DNA of 64,000 nucleotides, from assembly GCA_033032175.1 (NCBI GenBank), contig CM065328.1, forward strand, positions 9,238,690-9,302,689, read 5' to 3'. The DNA comes from Saturnia japonica. Taxonomy: Eukaryota; Arthropoda; Insecta; Lepidoptera; Saturniidae. This document shows positions 1-10,790 of the stretch, one piece after another; position 1 is the stretch's first letter, and each line of letters opens with the position of its first letter. The translations under genes were made by a program, and so were the position numbers. A model generated the notes under the pieces. The model saw nothing but the letters and a program-made list of their open reading frames with translations. It was not told the DNA's origin and made no database searches.

Positions 1-340
1 ATTGAAGATTTTTTTTTTGTTAATTATAATTGTCTTGTTGTTTTTAACCATGAAAAATTACAGTTTCATATCGTACCACAATTACGTGCGAGCAAGATCT
101 ATTATGGTATTTATTTTGATCTCGTGCCCACATAAAATTATTATAAAAATTACTGAATATATGCAAAATGGTAAACCATTTATTATTTGTCCATTAACAG
201 GTCTGTGTTAGGTTGTCAACGCTGAGATATAATATTCATAAAGTCATTTGTATACCCGGACTTTAACAAAGACATAGGTGGCAGTGTATCAAATATGGAT
301 ACAAGATGATACAGTTGTGTAGAGAGACACGCATAACACA
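1..340. other. AT-rich sequence, no feature seen
   Basis: The stretch is AT-rich. Its short open frames have low-complexity, hydrophobic translations and resemble nothing I know. No repeat family from elsewhere in the window is visible. Confidence 0.5.
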
Positions 341-344
341 TATA

Positions 345-540
345 CAACATATAGTACGAAATACTAACTTATGCCAGCTATTATGCACTTGCAATCCTTG
401 AATAAATTTTGTTATATGATGAGAAAACGTACTTCGCCAAACTGTCAACAATGTGACAAAGTCCAAGATATGTATCACGTTTTGATAGAATGTGTCCGGA
501 ACAAAACAGAGACAAAAAGCCTGCTAGGGTCCTTAGTCCT
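345..540 (+). pseudogene. LINE ORF2 C-terminal fragment (Cys/His tail)
   Basis: The plus frame carries the spacing SPNCQQCDKV...HVLIEC, the C-x2-C then H-x4-C pattern found near the C-terminus of many insect non-LTR retrotransposon polyproteins after the RNase H region. Two other fragments in this window (22985-23298 and 62112-62365, both minus) carry related versions. The fragment has no RT domain and no usable start, so it is a dead remnant. The clade cannot be assigned from so short a piece. Confidence 0.55.
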
Positions 541-689
541 TGGTCTCATTATGTGAGATCAGGGTGCCTTTCATGCCTGGCAGACCTGGCAGTACTATTG
601 ACCTTCGGTATACAACTACATTTTTTACATTACATTACATTTTAGCCATAAAGGTAAGAAAAAAAAATGTATAATCTAAACTAACATCG

Positions 690-1000
690 GTTGGTTGGTT
701 TTTTTTTTTTGGTTTGTACGAAAACGCTAATCTCTGGAACTACCAGCAGATGGGAATAATTATTTTTTTGAATGATTATGGCCTATTTATTGAAAGTGGT
801 TTTTGGATAACTTCGCGCTCCAATTCTAAGGAGCAGAGCATTAACCATGAACGTCAAGCCATTTGGCAAGCTGTAGGCAAGTACAAGAAGTGAGAACAAT
901 GATAGGGTACACGATAGTTGCGTCGGAGGCGCGGCGGGTAGGTGGAGATTTTTTCGAATATTAATAGGGACGAAATATAGGGCACACCTAGTAATATAGA
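690..1000 (+). repeat. Helitron-like dispersed repeat (family A), degraded
   Basis: The 5' part contains the family A signature ctctggaactaccag near 733, also seen at 33.4, 37.5 and 48.4 kb and inverted at 5.0 and 30.0 kb. The part at 820-965 matches 34070-34185, sharing a 'tgaacgtcaa ... gtaggcaagtac ... gggtacacg' core. A CTAG terminus is not clear here. Confidence 0.5.
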
Positions 1001-1053
1001 CTACTCTACTTAAGAGATAGTTTTTGAGAATCACTATATTTGCAAGTTGCCGA

Positions 1054-1345
1054 AATAAAGATGCTTCGGTGGATGTGAGGAGTAATTAGGGCAGTCTGGG
1101 AGTACGTGATATCGCTGACAAGCTCCAAGAAGGCATTGCGCTGGTTTGGGCACATCAAGAGGTCTCCAGATTATATTGGAAATATAGTGACCAATTTGAA
1201 CATGTCAGATTCAGACCAACGGGACGACTTAAAACTAAATGAACAGATGTGGTTAAAAAAGAACTTAGTTGTTGTAATGTCACCGAAGACAATATGTCCA
1301 ATGGAGCGAAGTGGAAGTGAAGCACGAGGAAGGTAGAACCAACTA
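1054..1345 (+). pseudogene. LINE reverse transcriptase C-terminal fragment
   Basis: Read across frames, the plus strand encodes MLRWM, then KALRWFGHIKRSPDYIGN, then a GRLKTKWTDVVKKDL-like piece and NGAKWKR. This order (MLRWMCG ... RWFGHV.R ... GRP...W...V..DL ... A.DR..WR) is the C-terminal region of RTE-like insect LINE proteins. Stops and frameshifts break it, so it is non-functional. Confidence 0.65.
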
Positions 1346-1369
1346 TCAGATATAATTAATAATTGCACA

Positions 1370-1393
1370 AGAGAGAGAGAGAGAGAGAGAGAT
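1370..1393. repeat. (GA)n microsatellite
   Basis: About eleven GA dinucleotides in an uninterrupted run. Confidence 0.95.
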
Positions 1394-1559
1394 ACCAATA
1401 GTCAGAATACTAAATTTAATAAATTTCCTCTCTATTCTTCTCTATCAGCTGCTTCTCAGTATTTACACTTTTTATACACATATCAATCCTCACCAAATCC
1501 ATCTGTATCTTCTTCGGTATTCTCTTACTTCTATATGGGTCTACCTTCATAATTTTTTT

Positions 1560-1661
1560 AACGTTATAGGTTTAGCATTATATCCTGATCTTAAGTGACG
1601 ATGTGCCTCAAGATGGTAGCACACAAAGCCTAATGGAAGACTGGCTCTCGAGTGCAGCTCT
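1560..1661 (-). repeat. SINE-B 3' fragment
   Basis: On the minus strand this reads '...ccagtcttcc ... tgctaccatcttgaggcaca ... taaacctataacg', the 3' half of the tRNA-derived SINE that is complete at 42345-42656. It is 5'-truncated. Confidence 0.7.
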
Positions 1662-2040
1662 TTAACACTTTTACATGAATTTCGTTCCCCTTCGTGATTA
1701 ATATCAGCCTGTAAGTGTCCCACTACTGGGTAATGAGGCGTCTTCCCAAGGAAAGGCACGAGCCTAATCTCCAAGCTAACTCACGTCGTATTGGTGGTTT
1801 CAAAGACCAAGAAATTTATCGGTCAATTGACGGTTGAATGCTGATTTACAGTTCTGTATTTTTTCCCACATACAGTTGTACTACAAGAACATTGCTCAAG
1901 CGTTCGGGATTCTTCACGATGTTTCCTTCACTTTCAGCAAGTCGAGGCGGTCGAGTGATTTAGATCTATAGCATACAATTTCGATGGCCGTAGGTTCGTA
2001 TCCTAACATGTACCAACGATTTTTTTCGGAATTAGAATTT
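1662..2040 (-). repeat. Unclassified dispersed repeat material
   Basis: It contains 'cagcctgtaagtgtcccact', a phrase I know from lepidopteran interspersed repeats, and a B-box-like ggttcgtatcc near 1992. The ends could not be set. Confidence 0.4.
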
Positions 2041-2049
2041 CATCCCATA

Positions 2050-2335
2050 GATTTAGCCCACATTTAACCACTGCCTATTAAAGGCCTCTTCTCGTTCAAG
2101 CCAATCCTCACGATATTGCGTGGCCTTTATCCTGAGTTTACCTACCGTCCTCGCTATATCATCTGACCATCGGGCTGGTGGTCTGCCATATAGTTGTTTT
2201 TCCCCTCTAGTCCACCACTCTGAAATCCGTTTGGTTCTTCTTTTTATCTTGTTATCTGCCCTGTACACCTGCACTTTAGCCTCGTAACTCGCTTGCCAAT
2301 ATCTTTAACCATTTTTCTACTCCAGATTTATGTAT
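2050..2335 (-). pseudogene. RTE-like LINE reverse transcriptase C-terminus
   Basis: The minus strand encodes RRTKRISEWWTRGEKQLYG followed by RPPARWSDDI, RIKATQYREDW and QQW-like RQWLNVG, then a stop at 2053-2055. This is the familiar end of RTE-type LINE proteins (W.PR...R..GRPP.RW.DD....A...W...A.DR..W......QW). Upstream, across a stop, EKWLKILASELRG continues it. Only the tail remains; RT motifs and endonuclease are absent. Confidence 0.75.
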
Positions 2336-4210
2336 TTGGCACATGATCCACGAGAGGAATTCCCTATATGGCACGCTCCAAAGTAATGATTAACACTTCA
2401 TGATTAACCATGATTCAAAAATATATAATTTTTATTGCCTTTTTGTCGCCTATTATTCATCAGCATATACCAGCTTCAAGCTTAGGAATGCTTGACTCAA
2501 ACGTCTGCGGTTTTATATGACATCTCTTCATCTAAACAACCCTTTGCATTCCCAACAGCGTTTCCGTCCTAAAGCTTATCGATATAAAGTTATTCCGTGT
2601 ATATTACACACCTATTTTGTATTCATGGCAGATGTCGAACAGGCATACCCGAGGTACCTATGTAGTTTTGAGCGACCGCGTACCATTCCCGTGACATCTT
2701 CTGAATAACTTAGTCAATGATACAAATACAATTCTTGGAAATTTTACCTCTAAAGACATTTTTTGTACCATTCGTCCAATAATAATACATTTCATTTTTT
2801 ATTATTAGAATACAAATAAAGAGAGAGAAAAATTATGTAAGTCATCGTGTGGCATAAAGAATTTCAGCAAAACATTACACTAATAATCTACTTATTTTTA
2901 ATATATGAATATAAAAATATACTTATAAAATCCATTATTTTGAATAAGTAAAAAATAAGCAAAAAATGAATATTTATTTATGAAAAAAAAACCAGCCCAA
3001 ACAATTGCATTCATAAAACACTTCATTACTTTTTTAAGAACTCTTTTTGAAGTGATAATTTCTTATGGGAGGGTAAACCGCTTCGTAACGTAACGCTTTA
3101 CCGCGCCATCAATAGTAGCATATTTTCAGTCAATCCTTACAACCATCTCGTAGCCTAGCCGAATCCACACCGGCTTCCCTTTCTCTCTTTCGTTTCGTTT
3201 TTGTTTTTTTTTCTCTTTTGATTAGTTTAAATTATCACTTCTGCCGAGCGTCCCGAGACGCACACTTTTTTATTGTAGTATGGCGAAGTGGTACTTGATG
3301 GTAAAGCCTGCTCAAATGTCTCGTCACTGTATGTTTGCTTAAGCGTAGGTCCGTTCCCTCGGTGTAGAGCCCTTGTGTCAAGTAGCCACTCACGTGATAC
3401 AGTCCTACTGAATTTGCATTCACTAGCAACCAACAGACATCATTACACTACACCACCACACAGTTACATAGGTTCTGTAAAGGACCTTTTTTCTTTATTG
3501 GCTATTTAGACTGAAACGATATTGCCGGATTTCTAAATGCATATAAGCATGTTTTTTCCTTCTTCCCAGAAGGCAGAAACACGAATATATGTATAATAAG
3601 TTAGATCGAGAGTTATTTGCTTGTACATCAAGAGCCCAAGCGGAGGTTCAGCCACTTTGGCACCCTTGAGCTTGTTGCTTCGCTTTCGCGGCTGAGTGCC
3701 TTCGGCGCTCGCTGCCAAGCTCGGAGCCCATGTCAAATCCTCTGATGGCTCTAGGGTCCTTAAGGCTCAGTCAGTTCGAAATAAAAACTTTGTTTGATGG
3801 GCTCTATGTTGTATGAAGGAGGATTCAAACTAGCCGGGAGATAGACCCATAGTTTCAGTTGAGGCCGATATTAAAAAAAATATTGTACTTCATATAGGCA
3901 GTTTTCTATAAGTGCTCGATCTAGTTTTAACTTAATTCTTCTGGCTACGTATAAGAGACTACCAATCACGGACAACCAGTCGTCCGATAGCTCGAGCTGG
4001 AATGCCATTTCGGCCTGTTGTTACCGGGTTATATAATACGTGCGTTGTTATCGCACCCGTCAATAGTGCTGGACATTAGTACGGTTTCAATATTTATTAA
4101 CGCCGATAAAAATATATTACAAGTTCGGTTTTTGATCTGACATTTTGTTTTTCATGATAAAGTTGTCACTTGTTTTATATTTTAAACAAAATATGTTAGG
4201 ATTATGGATA
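2336..4210. other. Unassigned sequence
   Basis: Mostly AT-rich non-coding sequence. GC-richer patches at 3070-3180, 3240-3440 and 3630-3780 look like old repeat material. The short frames on both strands at 3227-3509 overlap each other and match no family I know. Confidence 0.4.
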
Positions 4211-4589
4211 TGTGACAGTGTATTCTTTATAATGATTGAAGCTTTTATTCATTGGAAGATTTTTATTTATTGAAATAGAGTTTTCGGAAGTGTGTCTTAA
4301 CACCATCAAGGATCAGAGAGAACTAACGGCTTACAACTATATTTCTACAGTTGTCCTTTTTACATCGGGTAACATTTGGTGTTTATGCAGTCTATACAAT
4401 ACTCGTATTCTACCTAGTTTTTATGACTCGTAGTTCAAGTGATTTAAACTATCTTTCCCCGAAATAATAAAATAAAACCTTTTTCAAGGGTAAAAAAGTG
4501 TTCACCAAATGTTACCTAAAAGGAAACATTTAGTAAAATATAATATCTCAAAGAGAATGATTTTTGTAGACGAACTCAATATTTCAACA
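4211..4589 (+). repeat. Inverted duplicate, copy 1
   Basis: This roughly 379-bp block matches the reverse complement of 19386-19778 almost base for base over about 300 bp, then shows a short divergent patch with an indel and a shared end at 'ctcaatatttcaaca'. Flanks differ. It has an open frame of about 65 codons that is equally open in copy 2, but only because the copies are so similar. There is no recognisable protein, TIR or poly-A. It is best treated as a young dispersed repeat of unknown class. Confidence 0.85.
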
Positions 4590-6126
4590 AAATATATAAT
4601 GACATATACCGTAGCTACAAAATACTATTTAACTACCAACTGAAAGTTCAGTTACTAACAAGGTTCAAAATGGAGATAAATATGACCAAAAAATGTCTGA
4701 AGTTTAACCAGTGCCGTTTGTCATATAATGGAGAAATACAAAACAAATTTATATATAAAGTTACTTCTAAGAAAGATAAAATTTTAGCTTCAAGGTATGT
4801 AGAAAATAAAAAAATTCATCATACCTCTGTATGAGATCTTTTTATTCATTATTAATATTGTGAACCGTGTAAAATTAATTCAACCAACCTTTTTTACGTA
4901 CAATCGCCAAAGCATGCCAAGTGTAGCCTTACCGTACTCTTCAGTTCCTTAAAATGAAGTTTTATAATCTTCCTCAATAAATAAACTACAAAAGTCAATC
5001 TTAATATTTCTAATATGACTGATAGTTCCAGAGATTAGCGCCTAAAAACCAATAAACAATCACTTAAACCTAATAATATTAACAATAGTAATAGATTAAA
5101 AAAATATATCTTTCGAGAAATGATTGAGGCTTTAGCGTATTTTAACTGTGACCTATGAAATCCAAAGAAGTAACACAATCGAAAGATACCACTAAAATCA
5201 AAGTCTGTATAATTATGTCACTGTGACGAACCCTAAACAAATAATTGAACGACAACCAAGCTAGATATGAACATGCCGTAAAAGTATTGTTATACCCGTG
5301 GATAAATAAACTTATGGATGGTGTAGCCACACTACGCAGACTGGTTTTGAGCTGTCTCTTTTTTTCAACTAAATTATCGAATTTAACTGTGGTCCGTTTA
5401 TATACCCGTTATATAGAAAATTCAAGAGGCACCTAATTGCCTTGTTTATATAATTTTAATGGTTTTATTAATATTTTTTGTAACTTCATTTGATCACTTT
5501 ATTACATCTGTCGGTCTTTGCAGTTGTTCTCGTGTCACAGCAAAAACTGCTTAAAATTATCGGCTCTCGAACCTTGCTTGTTTTGTTTGTTGCTTTCGTA
5601 AAGCAACAATGTGCACTTTTACTATTTACTATTTTATAACAATTCTTAACAATAATACAAATAGCAAAATAATTATTAAATATTGTTGCAAATAAATGTC
5701 TCGTTATCAAAACATGAAGCAGCACAATCAATTAACTGCCGTATAATTCACTTGATATATTTCATGCCTGACTTTGGTCCATGTAAATTGGGTTTAATAA
5801 AATTAATAACACAGACATTCTTCGAACAAAAGTTTTAAGAGACGAGAAATAAGCAATAAATTAATTATTAACGGAACAGCGGGCTGAGGTATTATTGATA
5901 ACGGTTTAATTGAAAACAATTGAAAATTTAGCAAACTGTGTTATATTTGAAATTTAATAACAAATGATAAGATGGATGATTTCTTTACAAGTATTTTACA
6001 AATTATGTAATGTATATTATGTATTACTTTAAAGACTGTTTGGAAGTTCGAAACGATAAAGTTGTCTCCCTATAATCGTTAACGCTAATAGAAAATAAAA
6101 AAATGTATGAAATTGACACATCCAAT
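4590..6126. other. AT-rich sequence with one small repeat fragment
   Basis: No gene seen. Around 5020-5060 the minus strand carries the family A signature 'ctctggaactatcagt', a short Helitron-like 5' fragment. The rest shows nothing. Confidence 0.5.
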
Positions 6127-6369
6127 CACTAGCGATTAAAGACACTAGGAATTATAGACATTAGGGATTGAAGTTACTAGCGATTGAGGACATTAGCAAT
6201 TGAAGACACTAGCGATTGAAGACACTAGGGATTAAAGACTCTAGCGAAGATACTAGCGATTGAAGAAGCAAGCGATTGAAGACACTAGCGATTGAATACA
6301 CTAGCGATTGAAGACAATAGTGATTGAAGACACTAGCGATTGAAGATACTAGCGATTGAAGACGATTGA
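6127..6369. repeat. 16-bp minisatellite
   Basis: About 15 tandem copies of a 16-bp unit with consensus cactagcgattgaaga. Copies carry single-base changes (agg for agc, aat for gat) and a few short deletions. The best-preserved copies are in the 3' half. Confidence 0.95.
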
Positions 6370-7297
6370 TTTATCTTTGAGATACGTCAATTCCATACAT
6401 TTATTGACGTGACAACGTCTTATAAATTGGTTTGCCGGGTGACACTTCAAGAAACTGCGTTACGCTCCGCTCACGTTATGCGCTCACAATGAGAGCGAGT
6501 GAGAGGCAGGCGTCCCTTCCACTCGGGCATGGTTAGCCCGCCTAAGAGCGAGAGAGACAGACATAAAGTCGTTGTCACGTAAAACTTTCGCCCGTATACC
6601 GACTTTACAGGCAACCAATTTTTTTCTTTTTCGTTAGTGTTAACGATTGTAAAAAAGCAACTTGGTTAAGGCCCCAGGTATAATGGTATGCTTAGCTATG
6701 TGCCCGTCGCGTTTCTGAATAAGCTGGTGTTTATACAGTAATCAATTGTGGTGTTAGGTGTGTACCCGATCGGATCGCAACCAACATATAAATGGTGATA
6801 ATATCGTCACAGTGATTCAGATAGCTGAATTGATTATAAGGAGTAACTTGGGCTACTTTTTTTTAAACCAGCCAAATTCTAATCGGACTTTCACACCGAG
6901 GGCTCCGTAATTATACAGGCACATTAACCAAAATAATTAGGTAACATTAGTGAATAAAGCACCGAATAATTTAGACGGAAGCAAACTATATTGAGGGACA
7001 AACTTAACTTTGGTGTTAGAAAACTGTTGTCCCCATACATCGATATATGCCGCGGACGGTTTATCAACTGCAAATAAGTTTGTAATCGCAAAAATAATTA
7101 CGGTTTTAGGATTTTTTTCCTTTTTTGTGCTATTATAAGATCTGCATTATTCTAGGTCAACTGGAAGTACCCTATAAGTTTTTATTCCTTTTGCAAGTGT
7201 TAAAATATGCAGAATAAACAACCATATCTTTTGATTGCGTTGACTTAAAAGTTCGATTTTTTCACAGCTCTAAGGGATTGCAAACCCTGACACTGAT
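6370..7297. other. Unassigned, with a GC-richer block
   Basis: 6440-6610 is clearly richer in G and C and has short arginine/serine-like frames, but nothing recognisable. It may be old transposon sequence. The remainder is AT-rich. Confidence 0.35.
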
Positions 7298-7701
7298 ATT
7301 AATTTCAACTTGATACCTCGCTCCTGAGGTAGGTCTTGTCAGGCAGAGAGACGGACAAAGAAGTGATCCTATAAGAATTCCTTTTTTCTTTTGATTACGG
7401 AACCATAAAAAAGAATTAGGGTTCAGCGTAAATAAAAATTAATTCGGAAAAATGACAATTTTGGGTTTACGCTGTGTAAACGACAACAGATATATCATAT
7501 TAATGTTATAAATGTTTATAAATAATAGAAAGACCTACAAAAAAGTCAGCTAGTGCATAATTATTATGTCTGTTTTCGAAATATTACCCACAATAAGCTT
7601 TATTTTCTTAAAATAACCAGGAGTGGGGTAGCACGACTCTTGAATGTGCCCAATACACGGCATACTGTATTCCACGCGATCGCAGCCACAGACACAGCTA
7701 G
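7298..7701 (+). repeat. Helitron-like family B 3' part, with a second repeat joined to it
   Basis: From about 7408 the text 'gaattagggttcagcgtaaa' and the later CTAG end at 7698-7701 followed by T match the 3' half of the family B copy at 52925-53357. The first 110 bp contain 'gacggacaaagaagtgatcc', an inverted piece of another dispersed repeat whose plus version is near 55700-55800. Confidence 0.6.
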
Positions 7702-8162
7702 TTAATAAATAAAGACATTTATTAACTTAAAGTACTTAACACATTCAACGGACGCCACTAAAAGCCTTCAACAGGCGGCGTAAATAGTCGAGTTTTATTT
7801 CCTTAGATATACGATCCCTTAATGCACCCCGGGCGTACTCTCTCCGTCTGGGGATAATCCCTCTCTTGTGCTCAATTACACGTTTATGTCATTCATAAAG
7901 TTTATGTCTAGATTTAAGGTAGTCACTTGAGACCTACGTACATTTCTTTTGTGAATTTAATTAACCTGGAAAGTTTACACGCGCAACTAAAAGGATAGAG
8001 GAATTTAGGATCTTATGAGATAAAGCTCCATGGAACAGTTTATATAATTTTATTACCTTTTTATGAATTTTTCTAATTTTTTTTACTACCAAAGCAATGT
8101 CACTGTACTTTACCGGATGCTAAGCAAAGTACAATCCACTGCAATAACAGAAAGATCAACAA
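7702..8162. other. No feature seen
   Basis: Mixed AT-rich sequence without a recognisable frame or repeat. Confidence 0.4.
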
Positions 8163-8372
8163 TCTATACAATTAATACAATCGAAGTGTTTGTTTGTAAT
8201 GTCAAAATAACAGCTTTTTATTAAATGCATATGAAACTATATACGGAACTTATAACAAAAAAACAATTATAAAAATTTTTGTATGCCTGTCAGTCTGTTT
8301 GTTCCGGGTAATCACCGAAATGGTTAGACCGATTTGGACATGACTTTCACTGGCTGATTGCTGATGTTATTC
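8163..8372 (+). mobile_element. Helitron-like family B, 5' fragment
   Basis: It begins A^TCTATACAATTAATACAAT, matching the 5' end of the copy at 59713-60016. It continues with the family's 'gttccgggtaatcaccgaaa' and 'gaccgatttggacatgactt' text and breaks off at family C sequence at 8376, with no CTAG end. Confidence 0.75.
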
Positions 8373-8375
8373 TTT

Positions 8376-8590
8376 GCGCGCTTTTTGGTTCAACCGAGTA
8401 TTCTCACGCACTTTTTTTAAATTTGCGCGAAACCCTAATTATTAAAAAAAAAAGTAACCTAACTTACAGAAGTAAATTACCAAAAAGCGCGCATCTATGA
8501 CTGCACAGACAATAGAATACGCGCTATGGATAACCGTTTACACTATAGAAAGGGTCGTGACGGAAAACTCTTCCACTTTTTTTCACCTAG
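8376..8590. repeat. Dispersed repeat family C with internal inverted repeat
   Basis: A perfect 14-bp inverted repeat, gcgcgctttttggt at 8376-8389 and its complement at 8479-8492, flanks about 90 bp. The right part (8485-8590) matches the reverse complement of 57868-57960, sharing 'ggttatgcatagcgc'- and 'gagttttccgtcac'-type text. It sits where the Helitron-like copy at 8163 stops, so it may be an insertion into it. Confidence 0.65.
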
Positions 8591-8746
8591 CCCCCCCCAT
8601 CCGCCAACTCCATACCGTGCGAAATGGACCTTCGTTCCAGAAACTAGTCATTGTGAATCAATTTTGCTAAATCAACGCAATAATGCCGGTCTGCGTAAAT
8701 AGAAATTGGAATATTATAATATAGAAATTAGTACAGCAGCTTTGTT

Positions 8747-8870
8747 CACATCGTCACTTAAGATCAATTGAGATTGTGACCATAACGCGATACGAGCGAA
8801 TAAGCAAGTCATTATGACGGTCTTTTCACCATACATGGTGGTCTCGACACGGATGGGCTGTACGGTCAAA
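8747..8870 (+). repeat. SINE-B tail plus family D fragment
   Basis: 8747-8790 has the SINE-B tail phrase 'cacatcgtcacttaagatca'. 8808-8870 has the family D phrase 'cttttcaccatacatggtgg' followed by 'gggctgtac'. Both are short and truncated. Confidence 0.6.
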
Positions 8871-10130
8871 CAATGTTATAGTATATCATTCCTACATATA
8901 CCTGGTGAAAAAAAACGAACAGGACATCAAATTTTACTGAAATGAAACACTCTTTTATTTTTTGAAATAATAATAACCGCATTCACAGATTTTCTAAAAA
9001 AGCTTACCTATACCGGGAATCGAACCAACAAAAAAGGCCAAATACTGACATACACAATGTTATTGCACTAATCGTTAGGTTGTATGTATGATAAGGATAA
9101 AATCTCTCGAATAAAAATTGTATCTTATAATTAAAGGAGACAATGGAATTTAACAATTTACAATTGTTAAAGTTATTTTAATTTACTTAGAATTCCACGA
9201 TGAGAGCGTACTCAACCAAATAAAAGAATAGATGTGAAGTATCTGTAAAAAGTTATCAAGTAAATTATTTCTACATAAAGTAATTGGCAAGATTATTATT
9301 TGTAAGTGATGCGTTTAATAACGAATAGGATTGAATTGTTATTAAATAGATGTCAGATGGCTTTAGTTATTCTAGATATTACTAGCTATTTAAAATGTTA
9401 TCATTTATTCGACATCCCCAAAACTGTATTTTCGTATACTTAACTATTATTTAAACAAACTAATTCATTGTAATATATACCAGGGGAACAGATTGCGTGA
9501 AGAAGTTATATCGTACGAACTGAAAATACTAAAACCTCATATTCAAATGAACTAACTACCAAGCGGATAAAGTTCCGGTGGAAACTAGTTTTCATTCATA
9601 AAATAACTCGCATCGCCCAATGCAAGACGCTTATGTTCAACTCATGCATAGAAATGAACAGACCACGCAGTATAATGGTGTAAAATATAAAATATGCATA
9701 ACATTATTATCTCGTCTAATATAATAGCGCGAGTGAAACCATTGAGTTAATATGGTAGAAACGTGAAAATATTTTCTGCATCTAACGTTCATACTGTGGC
9801 TATAAATCTCCCGCGCTGTCGGACAATCCTGACGTTTTAAAATAGAAAATGGTTTTCAACGTTTATTTAGATATGGAAAATAGTGTTAGAATATTCTATG
9901 TTAACCCTCACAATCTAACTTTTAACCGTCAGTCAAATATCTAAATAATAAAACTGTTATATTACAATTTTCATAAAACTTTCCAAATGTTATATAAATT
10001 GTATGATAGATAATTTGACATAAAAGTAGTTTTGTTTTACATTGATATATTTGTTCACTTATTTGTTTGTTGTTTAAGATATTATGGATAAAACGATATA
10101 AAACAATGACAAGAATTGGTAAATGGTGTG
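8871..10130. other. AT-rich sequence, no feature seen
   Basis: No coding frame, repeat family or RNA gene could be recognised. Confidence 0.45.
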
Positions 10131-10187
10131 GTACAGTCGCGAATATGTTTGCGATTTGATACAATTATCATTTGCGACTGTACCCTG
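10131..10187. repeat. Short inverted repeat (hairpin)
   Basis: ggtacagtcgcgaat and atttgcgactgtacc form a 15-bp inverted repeat with one mismatch and a loop of about 26 bp. It could be two fused transposon ends or a remnant of a very small TIR element. Confidence 0.75.
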
Positions 10188-10189
10188 TG

Positions 10190-10790
10190 AAATTATTGAT
10201 TTTCAAAAGTTGTATATTTTATAAAAGATTTTCTGAAAGACATTAAAAGTCTTATTTGCAAAACATGCATTCAATTTAATGACAAAGAATATAATTTATC
10301 AAGAGACAGTGAAAAAGAAGAATTTTTAAGTATTGGTTACTTTTTTCAACAGAATTATCGTGAAGCTACATTATTTAAAATTTAAAATTCTTTGTTCAAT
10401 TTTGGCCCTACAAATACTAGGAATGTTAAAATACTAATACCTGTTCGAAAATACATCCCAGTCATCGAGAATAGCCGACAGGAAAGACTATTTAAAGATT
10501 CCAGATATCAGTATAATTCACGTAAAGATCCACTCTATCATTTTGACAGTAAAACCTTCTTAACATGGTCCTTGAACTTATTGACCGGAAAATTAGTAAT
10601 GTGCTTAAGAAGTTTATTATCTAAACAACTTTTATTGGCCGTACTAAGTCTGAAAGATGGGATGACCAATTTGTATTTACTTCTACTATTAATCTATGTC
10701 CGTCGTTTAAAAAATCTAGGTTATATAAATTTTTGCGATAAAAATTACTAGAATATATTGGACGAATACATTGTAATACTTTAATCTATA
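10190..10790 (+). other. Coding-like degenerate stretch, unidentified
   Basis: Three plus-strand pieces in succession look more protein-like than the surrounding AT-rich noise. The first (about 10205-10385) encodes VYFIKDFLKDIKSLICKTC, later DSEKEEFLSIGYFFQQNYR. The second (10392-10545) includes ILIPVRKYIPVIENSRQER. The third (about 10560-10715, another frame) has FIGRTKSERWDDQFVFT. Each is charged and of mixed composition, and stops or shifts separate them. I do not recognise the family. It may be a decayed gene or transposon ORF, or chance. Confidence 0.25.

Noticed and set aside
4236..4433. Conserved 65-aa protein shared with 19547-19753
   Set aside because: The frame is conserved only because the DNA copies are nearly identical; there are no domain features, and similarity extends equally beyond the frame.
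6127..6369. Regular short repeats resembling a CRISPR array
   Set aside because: Units are directly tandem with no unique spacers, copies vary, and the DNA is eukaryotic.
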